Below are positions 5,508 through 11,975 of a stretch of 40,420 nt of DNA, in pieces. The stretch spans positions 1 to 40,420 of IMG/VR virus record IMGVR_UViG_2199352025_000007. One strand, written 5' to 3'. Every line of letters starts with the position of its first letter. The first letter of the stretch is position 1. Source of the stretch: a virus. The translations under genes were made by a program, and so were the position numbers. The notes under the pieces are model-generated. The model searched no databases and had not been told where the DNA came from. It saw nothing but the letters and a program-made list of their open reading frames with translations.

Positions 5508-5663
5508 CTATCGCACGTCCCTCCAGAAGCCAGCGTCTGCATCCCATTTGAGCTTACCCTGCTTGGCAAGCTCAATGATCTCGGAGCGTGTGAGGAACAG
5601 ATCTGTCTGCCTGTTGTCTGGATGCTTCACCACACGAATCAACAGGCGCGTCTTCTCAGGCAT
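5508..5663 (-). CDS. Hypothetical protein, 51 aa
   Basis: GGAG five bases before ATG 5663 fixes the start. The product has a basic beta-like start (EKTRLLIRVVKHPDNRQ), a helix typical of short phage 'sEI.eLakqGklk' proteins (RSEIIELAKQGKL), and WDADAGFWRDVR at the end. No family recognised. Confidence 0.65.
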   Translation of the reverse strand: MPEKTRLLIRVVKHPDNRQTDLFLTRSEIIELAKQGKLKWDADAGFWRDVR

Positions 5664-5664
5664 A

Positions 5665-5868
5665 CTAGCTCCTACGCCGTAGCGTGGTCTCCTGCGTTTT
5701 GAGTGGACTGAGGTCACCGAGTCTGAAGCGTCGAGCGATTGACTCACCATCAAGGAGAACAATCATCTCCATGCGGGTGTACTTCCCTTCCACTGTGCCA
5801 GGCACGATCTTGCCGAGGTGGTTGGCACCTACGCGATCTCCTGGTCTGAATACGAGTTGTCCGCTCAT
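5665..5868 (-). CDS. Hypothetical small beta-barrel-like protein, 67 aa
   Basis: The sequence FRPGDRVGANHLGKIVPGTV followed by a strand rich in Val/Ile and RRFRLGDLSPL resembles an SH3- or KOW-like small barrel ('pGdrV... G.V.g'). Many phage proteins of this shape bind nucleic acid or act as adaptors; no specific role is assigned. The ATG overlaps the upstream TGA and is preceded by GGTGGG. Confidence 0.65.
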   Translation of the reverse strand: MSGQLVFRPGDRVGANHLGKIVPGTVEGKYTRMEMIVLLDGESIARRFRLGDLSPLKTQETTLRRRS

Positions 5869-6143
5869 CACCCACCTACTTTCTGGTCGAGGACTTGCTT
5901 CAGACTATGTGCTGACCAGCGACTGCGCCTCTCTGCTTCAACCTTCTTGGAAGGATTGAAGTACACACGAAAGCCAGTAGAGAACTCCTTCAGGGTGTTG
6001 TAGCGACGACCATGCCTGGGACCTCTGTGTCTCACGACGACCTGCCAAGCCTCACGATTGAGCCAACGCTTGATGAGGCGGAGCTTAAACCTGCCCCACA
6101 AGGTGTTGGAGAAGAAGAAATAATACTGCGGAGTTGTTTTCAT
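5868..6143 (-). CDS. Hypothetical basic protein, 91 aa
   Basis: GGAGAG stands four bases before the ATG. The product is very basic (WGRFKLRLIKRWLNREAW, RHRGPRHGRRY) with many aromatic residues, suggesting nucleic acid contact. No family recognised. It is the first gene downstream of the non-coding gap 6144-6277, where no convincing promoter was found; transcription may come from the promoter at 6778-6806 through the 6278-6724 gene. Confidence 0.7.
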   Translation of the reverse strand: MKTTPQYYFFFSNTLWGRFKLRLIKRWLNREAWQVVVRHRGPRHGRRYNTLKEFSTGFRVYFNPSKKVEAERRSRWSAHSLKQVLDQKVGG

Positions 6144-6277
6144 AGCACTCTCCTTGATTGTGGTCAAACAGGTGCCACGCTGACGCGTGTTCCTACAAAG
6201 TCTGTAGAGCGATGAAGTTGTTAGCCTTGACTAACTTAGGTTAATTCCTCCTCGCAGGCTTCACCGCCCTACATTTC

Positions 6278-6724
6278 CTATTCAAACGGGTAGTTCTTGC
6301 GCTTCGTAGGATCCATCACACCCTCGGGGATGTTGTTGCTTCGGTGCTGACCATTGAGGGTTTCGCTTTTGGTCTTCCCGGTTTTTAGGATCCGTTCTGG
6401 TGCGATTGTCTTCGGTACGATTGGAGTACTGATGGACTTGATTAACTTCGCTCTGCCACCCAACCTAAATCCACACTCGGCGCATAGGACTACGATGCGC
6501 TCAATTGTGTATTGGTGTAGGGGCAAATTAGTACGGTCTGCGTAGTAACTGCCGTCCGATGCCCGTCTCACGCGGGACTTCCCGACCTTCACCCACATGG
6601 ATTTCTCATCAACTACGGTGTCTCCGGGTAGCGGATCGGTTGTGGTCTTAAATGTCCACAGCCAGGCACCGTGAGCACGATTGGTACAATTCTTCCCGTC
6701 ACATCGTAGGACCTTCGTAGGCAT
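6278..6724 (-). CDS. Zinc-binding hypothetical protein, 148 aa
   Basis: ATG at 6724 is chosen because GGGAGG lies seven bases before it and the promoter -10 is at 6778-6783. The protein has a cysteine pair in LRCDGKNCTN near residues 8-13 and a second one in LCAECGF near 80-83. This is a two-knuckle zinc-ribbon with an inserted beta-rich region (DTVVDEKSMWVKVG). The C-terminus is Lys/Arg-rich and probably disordered. It could bind DNA or RNA; no family recognised. First gene after the promoter at 6778-6806. Confidence 0.75.
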   Translation of the reverse strand: MPTKVLRCDGKNCTNRAHGAWLWTFKTTTDPLPGDTVVDEKSMWVKVGKSRVRRASDGSYYADRTNLPLHQYTIERIVVLCAECGFRLGGRAKLIKSISTPIVPKTIAPERILKTGKTKSETLNGQHRSNNIPEGVMDPTKRKNYPFE

Positions 6725-6777
6725 TGTGGTGCCTCCCATCGTTGTGTGGTTTAGCGACCGAATCCCAGCATATAACA

Positions 6778-6806
6778 AATATAACACTTTTGTTCCAACT
6801 TGTCAA
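6778..6806 (-). promoter_or_regulatory. Sigma70-type promoter, leftward
   Basis: Minus strand: -35 TTGACA (6801-6806), 17-base spacer, -10 TATATT (6778-6783). The predicted start near 6771 leaves a leader of about 47 bases. The bases after the -35 (AGTTGG) partly match the TCTTGG extension of the other promoters. Confidence 0.85.
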
Positions 6807-7086
6807 TGGGCATGGTATGCTACCTGCCTGCTATCCGATGTTTGTGATGTAATTGCCTAGTGACTTCAATTGTTAGTACGTAGTTAATAGATTTTGTATA
6901 TACTAATTATTTTTTTTTTATTAACTAACAACTTTTTAAAGGAACACCTTTGAAAACGAACTATATCTCCTGCTTATGAACATCGGGTGGTAAGCAGGTA
7001 GCATACCATTCCTGCTGGAGGCTGAAGGTGTACTTATTTGTACACCTTAAGACCTATGAAGACTTTAGACACCGTAGGTTGTAGAT
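6807..7086. other. AT-rich non-coding region bounded by a 16-bp inverted repeat; origin or control candidate
   Basis: No gene is visible in this stretch. ATGGTATGCTACCTGC at 6812-6827 is repeated, inverted and perfect, at 6994-7009, 166 bases apart. Between them lie an AT-rich block with a run of nine T (about 6911-6919), a hairpin AAAGG/CCTTT (6938-6951) and an eight-pair stem CCTGCTTA/TAAGCAGG (6969-6998) that shares bases with the right arm. The palindrome copy at 7025-7048 follows. The structure would suit a replication origin or a regulatory switch; neither is proved. Confidence 0.6.
7025..7048. promoter_or_regulatory. Dispersed palindromic operator-like site, copy 3 (fully symmetric)
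   Basis: Nine-bp perfect arms AAGGTGTAC and GTACACCTT around TTATTT. This copy has the symmetric flank on both sides, unlike the other five, which end in ACT. Confidence 0.75.
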
Positions 7087-7119
7087 AAAAAAAGGTGTGC
7101 CTGTACTAGCGCACACCTT
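7087..7119 (-). terminator. Intrinsic terminator for the leftward 7124-7917 unit
   Basis: AAGGTGTGC (7092-7100) and GCACACCTT (7111-7119) make a nine-pair stem with a ten-base loop. Read leftward it is followed by an uninterrupted run of T (complement of A7087-7093). It begins five bases after the stop of the 7124-7339 gene. Confidence 0.88.
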
Positions 7120-7123
7120 GGTT

Positions 7124-7339
7124 CTACTCGCAGTCGTGTTTGTAGACTCTAGCAGAGCCACACTCACAGCCCTGGCCACTACCAGCAACTGCGAAGATGT
7201 TCCTCGCCCCTATGGGGCTGATGTTCTTCGTAGTGTAGGCTGCAGCCTCAGGATGCTTCTCACAACGGATCACTATGTGCTCACCATACTCATGAGCAAC
7301 ACAGATCTTCCACAGGTCTAGATCCTTGTCAGTAGCCAT
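7124..7339 (-). CDS. Hypothetical Cys-rich protein, 71 aa
   Basis: Two starts are possible: ATG 7387 without a good ribosome binding site, or ATG 7339 with GGAG eleven bases upstream; the latter is preferred. The protein has a Cys in IRCEKHPEAA and a CEC near the C-terminus plus a final HDC, so it may bind zinc. It ends directly before the intrinsic terminator and is the last gene of the short unit that starts with 7423-7917. Function unknown. Confidence 0.68.
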   Translation of the reverse strand: MATDKDLDLWKICVAHEYGEHIVIRCEKHPEAAAYTTKNISPIGARNIFAVAGSGQGCECGSARVYKHDCE

Positions 7340-7422
7340 AAAGATCAGAGCTCCAAAGCGAAGATGAGGAAGGATCGGAAGCAACATACCTGCCCGTAGG
7401 GCATTGTGTGGGGTGTGACTAA

Positions 7423-7917
7423 TTAGCTGCGATCGCGCTCATCCTGCTCCCGCTGCTCGTCCTGCTCTTCGGATCCTGCGATCCTCAAATCGGCCTCGTA
7501 CGCCTGCATATCTTCCTTGCTGCTGAACTCGGTGTCGTCGCTGGCGATGTAAATACGCTTCTCGACGATGCGCTCCACCACCTTGCGCCCACCCTTCTGT
7601 CCGAATGCTCCTCGGATGACCATGCGCTGCAACTCTCGCGTGTCCTTGCGGATCGTGTAATCATCTGCACACGCATCACGAACTACGCGCTGGTCTCTCA
7701 CACGCGGCGACGTGGTGTCTGCCGAATCCAGGAAATACCTTGGACCGAACGTCTTGTGGATCAAATCTACGTTCTCGTGCTTCATGAACGGCGCCTTGGC
7801 ACAAACCACCGTGCCCTTGTCGCCCTGCCCACCCTTCGACACCGATCCGAACACCCAACTAAATCCGTACTTCTCGGGGTGGTCGATCATGTCTTCAATG
7901 TCTATCGTCGGCAACAT
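7423..7917 (-). CDS. Hypothetical protein, 164 aa
   Basis: First gene of the leftward arm, facing the late arm across the 551-bp control region. AAAGGGG stands six bases before the ATG. The product has a compact N-terminal half (GFSWVFGSVSKGGQGDKGTV, H/F-rich) and a central charged helix. A C-terminal segment, RKVVERIVEKRIYIASDDTE, is followed by a Glu/Gln/Arg-rich helical tail. No family is recognised. Being the promoter-proximal gene of the divergent switch makes a regulatory role plausible, but no helix-turn-helix is obvious. Confidence 0.75.
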   Translation of the reverse strand: MLPTIDIEDMIDHPEKYGFSWVFGSVSKGGQGDKGTVVCAKAPFMKHENVDLIHKTFGPRYFLDSADTTSPRVRDQRVVRDACADDYTIRKDTRELQRMVIRGAFGQKGGRKVVERIVEKRIYIASDDTEFSSKEDMQAYEADLRIAGSEEQDEQREQDERDRS

Positions 7918-8137
7918 ATGTGGCCCCTTTGGGTTATCTTCGTGGGGTCACATCCCACACAATTGCCCCATCCGGGCGTCTTCACCGATGCGTGGCTCCA
8001 CCGCAACACGTTGGGTATCTGACGTTACCGCGCCGTTACCACGTGTCCACGATACCATCATCGTATGTCAATCGTTCATAATCATCAATCACCACACATC
8101 AATATATGTAAAATGTCCAATTACACAATGGCGGTAG

Positions 8138-8177
8138 ATCGAGCATGCTCGATAATCGGTCAATCTTGCTCGATAAT
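8138..8177. repeat. 16-bp palindrome with 21-bp-spaced direct repeat
   Basis: ATCGAGCATGCTCGAT (8138-8153) is a perfect palindrome. TGCTCGATAAT starts in its right half (8146-8156) and recurs at 8167-8177, exactly 21 bp, two helical turns, later. This is the pattern of a protein binding array. Confidence 0.7.
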
Positions 8178-8263
8178 GAAGCACCGGGGGGTACCCCGAA
8201 AGTTGTGGCACGAAAAATGCTGTTTACCTCTCAACAAATCGCGCAGCCGATAATCTTGTCAGG

Positions 8264-8301
8264 GCCGCTAACGCGGCAGGTGTACAAAATTGTACAACTA
8301 T
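8264..8301 (+). promoter_or_regulatory. GC hairpin plus dispersed palindrome, copy 4
   Basis: GCCGC (8264-8268), loop TAAC, GCGGC (8273-8277), followed immediately by AGG and the core TGTAC-N6-GTACA (8281-8296) and ACTA. The same composite order is found at 4973-5009. It lies about 97 bases upstream of the -35 of the late promoter. Confidence 0.75.
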
Positions 8302-8397
8302 GGCTATTCTTCCTATTCACAGACAGCGATACATATTGTAGGAACTATCTGCGCCACACATGTAATCAAGATCAGCCTGCCGAAGTCAACGCTCCTC

Positions 8398-8426
8398 TTG
8401 ACATCTTGGCCAACATGTTGTATCAT
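8398..8426 (+). promoter_or_regulatory. Sigma70-type promoter for the rightward late arm
   Basis: -35 TTGACA (8398-8403), 17-base spacer, -10 TATCAT (8421-8426). The 13 bases CTTGACATCTTGG are identical to those of two leftward promoters. The predicted start near 8433 leaves about 36 bases to the terminase small subunit gene. Confidence 0.85.
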
Positions 8427-8468
8427 ACATAAGCTCCGAGAAATATATAAACCGTCTCAAAGCATGTA

Positions 8469-9026
8469 ATGGCTAATCCTCTTGCGAACGTCAAACCTAG
8501 CCCTCGTGTACGTATGGCTGCCCGCCTATACGCCACAGGTGCGTGCAAAACCAAGAAGGAAGCCTCTGCCCTGGCAGGGCTCCATCCAAACTACTTGACT
8601 ATGCTAACCGGCCAGGCCATCGGCAGTGAACCTGTCAAGCGCCTGGTAAACGACCTCACGGAGATGCTCGACGATGAGACGGTCGCAACGTCAGTCATCA
8701 TCCACAAGCTCGGCCGCCAAGCGATCAAGCGTATATCCCAACTCATGTATTCCGATTCTGAACACATCAGCCTCAAGGCAGCCCAAGATCTCGCTGACCG
8801 TGCTCCTGACACCTCCAAGACACAGAAGGTCTCCATCGACTCGTTCACCCTCTCGGGTCAGGATGCTAAAGAGTTGGCTGCAGCGCTGGTGGAATCGGCT
8901 ACACGCAGTGCTCAGTTCGATCAGATCACTACCGAGGGTCTCATCGAGGTGAAGGACATTGAGAACCTCCTCGCTGAGACAATCGAGGCCTCGCCAGCGT
9001 CCGATGAGCGACCTGTCGAGGGTTGA
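8469..9026 (+). CDS. terS: Terminase small subunit
   Basis: A 185-residue protein directly before the large terminase gene, with the expected size. The N-terminal part (RLYATGACKTKKEASALAGL, then HPNYLTMLTG) fits the helix-turn-helix DNA-recognition domain of small terminases. The middle (ISQLMYSDSEHISLKAAQDL) is the helical oligomerisation region, and the acidic C-terminus (VKDIENLLAETIEA) would contact the large subunit. It recognises the phage DNA and delivers it to the large subunit for packaging. The start is the ATG at 8469; the ribosome binding site is weak. First gene of the late transcript from the promoter 8398-8426. The call rests on position, size and fold pattern. Confidence 0.85.
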   Translation: MANPLANVKPSPRVRMAARLYATGACKTKKEASALAGLHPNYLTMLTGQAIGSEPVKRLVNDLTEMLDDETVATSVIIHKLGRQAIKRISQLMYSDSEHISLKAAQDLADRAPDTSKTQKVSIDSFTLSGQDAKELAAALVESATRSAQFDQITTEGLIEVKDIENLLAETIEASPASDERPVEG

Positions 9027-9177
9027 TGAGAGCCCAGCTCTAAGGTTCCCTCCTTTCGTGTCGATGGAGCTGACGCAATTGGAGGCTCAGGAGATTGCAG
9101 ACGCCATGTTCGCAGCATACGATGCTAAACTAGCAGAGATCCGGCAGCGTGACCGACCAGGACATACCCTTCATTGA
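9004..9177 (+). CDS. Small helical protein between the terminase subunits, 57 aa
   Basis: An open frame overlapping the end of terS by 23 bases and the start of terL by 29 bases. The C-terminal half (MELTQLEAQEIADAMFAAYD) has the look of a real helical phage miniprotein. An internal ATG at 9064 would start just there. No good ribosome binding site is seen at either start, so it may rely on coupling; it could also only serve to couple terL translation. Function unknown. Confidence 0.45.
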   Translation: MSDLSRVDESPALRFPPFVSMELTQLEAQEIADAMFAAYDAKLAEIRQRDRPGHTLH

Positions 9178-10789
9178 CGCCGATATCTCGCAGATGCCGC
9201 GAGACATTCGTGCTGACCTTGCAGAACGGGGTCGGCGCAGTCTTTATTTCTTTGCGAAGGGTGTGCTCCAATACCGCGACATGACTGACCGCTGCCACAA
9301 GCCGCTCTGCGAGTTCTTCGACTACAACCCCTCGCTCTTCAAACTCACTCTCATGCCTCGTGGACACTACAAGTCCACAATCGCCACTATCAGTCGCTCG
9401 CTGCAGGAAGTCTGCCGAGATCCCAATGAGCGGATCCTCATAGCAAATGAAACCAGCACCAACGCGCAGCGATTCCTATCTGCGATCCGCCAGCATGTTG
9501 AAACCAACCAGGTATTCCGAGCCTTATACTCAGAAATTATACCTAAAGATTATCGTAAGGTACCGTCATGGTCTAACGAGTCACTCACTTTCGTTCGAGA
9601 GTGGCGAGGAGGAGAGCCAACCCTAGATACGATGGGCATGACAGGCTCCATGACCTCACGGCACTACACCCGCATCAAGGTCGACGACCCAATCTCCGAA
9701 GAAGCAGCGAAGTCCCCGACGGTCATGCAAGACGTAATCACTCGCATAGACAAGTTGTTCTCACTGATGGTAAAACCAAAGGAAGACAGCTTTGAACTAA
9801 CTGGTACGAGATGGGCCCTGCACGATGTGTACTCCTATTTCCTCAAAAAGCTAGGCCACCGTTTCGCCATCTTCGCTCGTGGCGTAGTGGATCCTGAAGG
9901 CGAGCTGCTGTTTCCAGAGCTCATCGACGAAGCGATCCTCGCTGACATACGCAACACTATCGGCGAGTACATGTTCAGCTGCTTGTACATGAACTCGCCA
10001 CGTGACGTAGCCAACCAGGACTTCAACGTCGAGGACCTGAAGTACTGGCGCTGGTCGACTGACGAAGAGTCGGTCCTGCTCTATGCACGCGACGGGACGA
10101 TCGAAGAAGAGTGGCCTATCGAACGTCTCGACATAACCGTCAGCGTCGATCTCGCCGTGAGCGAAGCAATCACGAGCGATCGCAACGCTATCATAACGGT
10201 AGGCTGCACCCCCACCGGCAAGGCAGTTGTACTCCATACCTTCGTAAAACGCTGTACTCCACTAGACGTAATTGAACACCTATTTTGGCTTAAGAACCGA
10301 TTCGCTGTACGCGCTTTCGGCATTGAAGATGTGGCCTACCAGAAGGCTTTCAAATACTTCTTGCGAGCTGAGTTTGAGCGCCGCAACCAGTATATGAATA
10401 TAGTTCCATTGAAGGCGGTTCCCTCCAAGCGGGCGACTGGCAACAACTCGAAGCATACCCGTATTAGGGGCTTGCAGCCTGTAGCAGCTACCGGCCGGCT
10501 CTACATCCTGCCAACACAACATGAGCTTCGGAACGAGTTAGCCGATTTCCCGCTCGGAGAGCACGACGACAGCATAGACGCTCTGGCACATCAACTCGTT
10601 ATGTGGAGAGGGTTGCTATCGCAAGCTCGTATGTCCAAGTACAAAGCCTCAGAGGAAAAACTCTTCCGCTCCATTCGCGCTGGCTTCGGAGGTGTACTTA
10701 TACCAGGCCAGGAAGGGTTCGACGATCCCGAAGACTTCGGCGACCTCGTGCCTCGCTTCAGCCAGGAGTCTGGTATCATATTACAGTGA
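9149..10789 (+). CDS. terL: Terminase large subunit (ATPase-nuclease)
   Basis: 546 residues, the normal length. The ATPase half has an adenine-binding region, a Walker A variant PRGHYKST (70-77) and a Walker B with acidic pair in RIKVDDP (D179, D180). The RNase H-like nuclease half has D334 (VSVDLAV), a second acidic position near D344 and the C-terminal HDDSIDA (D473, D474, D477), the metal ligands for cutting concatemeric DNA. The PRGH[x]KS type is frequent in podoviral terminases. It pumps DNA into the prohead through the portal. The GTG at 9149 overlaps the small gene before it; ATG at 9194 is an alternative. Confidence 0.96.
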   Translation: MTDQDIPFIDADISQMPRDIRADLAERGRRSLYFFAKGVLQYRDMTDRCHKPLCEFFDYNPSLFKLTLMPRGHYKSTIATISRSLQEVCRDPNERILIANETSTNAQRFLSAIRQHVETNQVFRALYSEIIPKDYRKVPSWSNESLTFVREWRGGEPTLDTMGMTGSMTSRHYTRIKVDDPISEEAAKSPTVMQDVITRIDKLFSLMVKPKEDSFELTGTRWALHDVYSYFLKKLGHRFAIFARGVVDPEGELLFPELIDEAILADIRNTIGEYMFSCLYMNSPRDVANQDFNVEDLKYWRWSTDEESVLLYARDGTIEEEWPIERLDITVSVDLAVSEAITSDRNAIITVGCTPTGKAVVLHTFVKRCTPLDVIEHLFWLKNRFAVRAFGIEDVAYQKAFKYFLRAEFERRNQYMNIVPLKAVPSKRATGNNSKHTRIRGLQPVAATGRLYILPTQHELRNELADFPLGEHDDSIDALAHQLVMWRGLLSQARMSKYKASEEKLFRSIRAGFGGVLIPGQEGFDDPEDFGDLVPRFSQESGIILQ

Positions 10790-10796
10790 GGTGGGT

Positions 10797-10928
10797 ATGC
10801 CCTTGAAATCTGGTAGCTCGAAGAAGACGGTCTCAGCGAACATCAAGACAGAGATTGCTCACGGGAAGCCACAAAAGCAAGCAGTGGCCATTGCCCTGCA
10901 TAAGGCAGGGAAGTCCAGAAAGAAGTAG
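10797..10928 (+). CDS. Small conserved basic phage protein, 43 aa
   Basis: Starts MPLKSGSSKKTVSANIKTEI and ends in a Lys-rich stretch; 'KQAVAIALHKAGKS' is the hallmark of a tiny protein often found beside terminase or portal genes in podoviruses. AGGTGG precedes the ATG. Its charge suggests nucleic acid contact during packaging, but no role is established. The stop codon lies within palindrome copy 5. Confidence 0.85.
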   Translation: MPLKSGSSKKTVSANIKTEIAHGKPQKQAVAIALHKAGKSRKK

Positions 10929-10948
10929 TTGTACAGATTTGTACATCT
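10925..10948 (-). promoter_or_regulatory. Dispersed palindromic operator-like site, copy 5
   Basis: Core TGTAC-N6-GTACA (10930-10945). Read on the minus strand its flanks match the other copies (AGA before, ACTAC after). It sits exactly in the 33-base gap between two late genes. Confidence 0.72.
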
Positions 10949-10961
10949 GACCGGGGGTCAT

Positions 10962-11144
10962 ATGGAAGAACTCCTGATAAGTCTTCTGATTGTAGTCATC
11001 ATTCTGGCTGCTCTATGGTACATTGCTAAGTTGTTGCCGGACCCAGCACAGAGAATAGCTAGGGTAGTTATCATGGTAGGTGCGGTGTTATGGCTTATAC
11101 TTCACGTAAGGCAGATAGTAACTGCGATCGCACATTGTTGCTAG
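10962..11144 (+). CDS. Small two-helix membrane protein, holin candidate
   Basis: 60 residues with two hydrophobic helices: LLISLLIVVIILAALWYIA (about 4-22) and ARVVIMVGAVLWLILHV (about 33-49), joined by a short turn with KLLPDPAQR. The shape is that of small phage membrane proteins such as holins or the Thivi_2564 type. GGGGG stands shortly before the ATG. It lies in the late arm next to the terminase but no endolysin was recognised beside it, so the lysis role remains a suggestion. Confidence 0.72.
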   Translation: MEELLISLLIVVIILAALWYIAKLLPDPAQRIARVVIMVGAVLWLILHVRQIVTAIAHCC

Positions 11145-11171
11145 TTCAACCAAGTAGGAAGGAGCTGACGA

Positions 11172-11513
11172 GTGTCTAAACCTAGCCATCCCGACGCTGA
11201 GCCTGGACCAGGACAGCCTCCATTCATGGTAGTGTACCCGAGCGAGCCTTCGGATATTGTGGAGTTCGAGGACGCACCTCCCGAAGCTGCACAGCTCCCC
11301 GCAGGGGGCCAGCGCAGGTTTGAGGTGAAGTGGTCGCATAAGTACGGGTGGGTGCTTGTGCCTAGCAAGGATCAGCCACCGCCTGAAGCCAGCACCAAGC
11401 CGCCAGCGACAGGCCCAGCTCGGCCAGACGCGGGACTGCCCGAAGGGCCTCCAGACAAGCCAGATGCGGGTCTGCCTGAGACTCCGGCACCGAAGCGTGG
11501 ACCTGGGCGCTAG
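11172..11513 (+). CDS. Proline-rich hypothetical protein, 113 aa
   Basis: GTG start with GGAAGGAG upstream. The N-terminal half carries a short ordered part (GQRRFEVKWSHKYGWVLV, about 46-63). The rest is Pro/Ala-rich and probably disordered, with a tandem PDAGLPE repeat (about 88-94 and 100-106). No family recognised. It lies between the membrane protein and the HNH gene and could be a minor virion component. Confidence 0.72.
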   Translation: MSKPSHPDAEPGPGQPPFMVVYPSEPSDIVEFEDAPPEAAQLPAGGQRRFEVKWSHKYGWVLVPSKDQPPPEASTKPPATGPARPDAGLPEGPPDKPDAGLPETPAPKRGPGR

Positions 11514-11516
11514 TCC

Positions 11517-11972
11517 ATGCTGATCCAGCCTGACTTGAGCGCAGTCCGTAAGGACAGAACCATCGACTTGGTTGTCCGTGCTATGATTGCGCTCAAGCAG
11601 AGCAGATATAAGAAGAAGATCACGAGGAAACAGTTCCTGGACAGGTGGAGGGGGCTGAGGACTGTGATGGGCTGGACACCTGAATATCAGCTCATGAGGC
11701 GGATTGTATTTAAGAGGGACAAGCGCTGTACTAAGTGCCAAGGGCCAGCGGAGCATCCTCACCACAAGATTAGAGTGGTAGACAATCCCCGCAGGGCTTG
11801 TGATCCCTCGAACGTGATAGCGCTCTGCGAAGCCTGCCATCGCCGCACGCACCTTCCGAGCCGCACCACGCCTCCCGTTCACCAGCGGAATGCCCCTCCT
11901 CCCCTGTCGAGATTTGTCCACACGCACTCCCCTCTCCTCGTGCGAGCGCAAGCGAGCACGCATCAAGGGTGA
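11517..11972 (+). CDS. HNH endonuclease of the packaging cassette
   Basis: 151 residues with a classic HNH/zinc-finger core: C71-x-x-C74, HH (82-83), N99, then CEACHRRTH (C104, C107, H108, H112). The upstream part is basic and helical; the C-terminus is Pro/His-rich and looks low-complexity. In many tailed phages an HNH protein encoded beside the terminase works with the large subunit in cutting DNA for packaging, and its location between terminase and portal fits that role. A homing endonuclease is the alternative. It begins four bases after the previous stop. Confidence 0.9.
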   Translation: MLIQPDLSAVRKDRTIDLVVRAMIALKQSRYKKKITRKQFLDRWRGLRTVMGWTPEYQLMRRIVFKRDKRCTKCQGPAEHPHHKIRVVDNPRRACDPSNVIALCEACHRRTHLPSRTTPPVHQRNAPPPLSRFVHTHSPLLVRAQASTHQG

Positions 11973-11975
11973 TAG

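Larger units (their letters stand above)
7918..8468. other. Divergent control region between the leftward and rightward arms
   Basis: 551 bases with no supported gene. From left to right: GTGGG/CCCAC short hairpin (7942-7958); a TTGACA on the minus strand (8066-8071) lacking a -10 at the right distance; AATATA at 8101-8106, a minus-strand TATATT with a poor -35; the palindrome and direct repeats at 8138-8177; GGGGTACCCC (8188-8197); the GC hairpin and palindrome copy 4 (8264-8301); and the rightward promoter (8398-8426). The arrangement is that of a genetic switch or origin region. Confidence 0.7.

Noticed and set aside
6193-6207. CTACA/TGTAG hairpin in the 6144-6277 gap as a terminator
   Set aside because: Only five pairs, AT-containing, without a T run; no promoter or gene was found in this 134-base gap either.
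8041-8071. TTGACA on the minus strand at 8066-8071 as promoter of the 7423-7917 gene
   Set aside because: No AT-rich -10 hexamer at 16-18 bases; the nearby TATCGT is only 11 bases away. The promoter of this unit therefore remains unidentified.
11088-11966. Long 292-codon minus-strand ORF opposite 11172-11972
   Set aside because: It is antisense to two supported plus-strand genes including the HNH gene with conserved motifs, is rich in Arg/His/Leu as expected for a shadow, and has no ribosome binding site.
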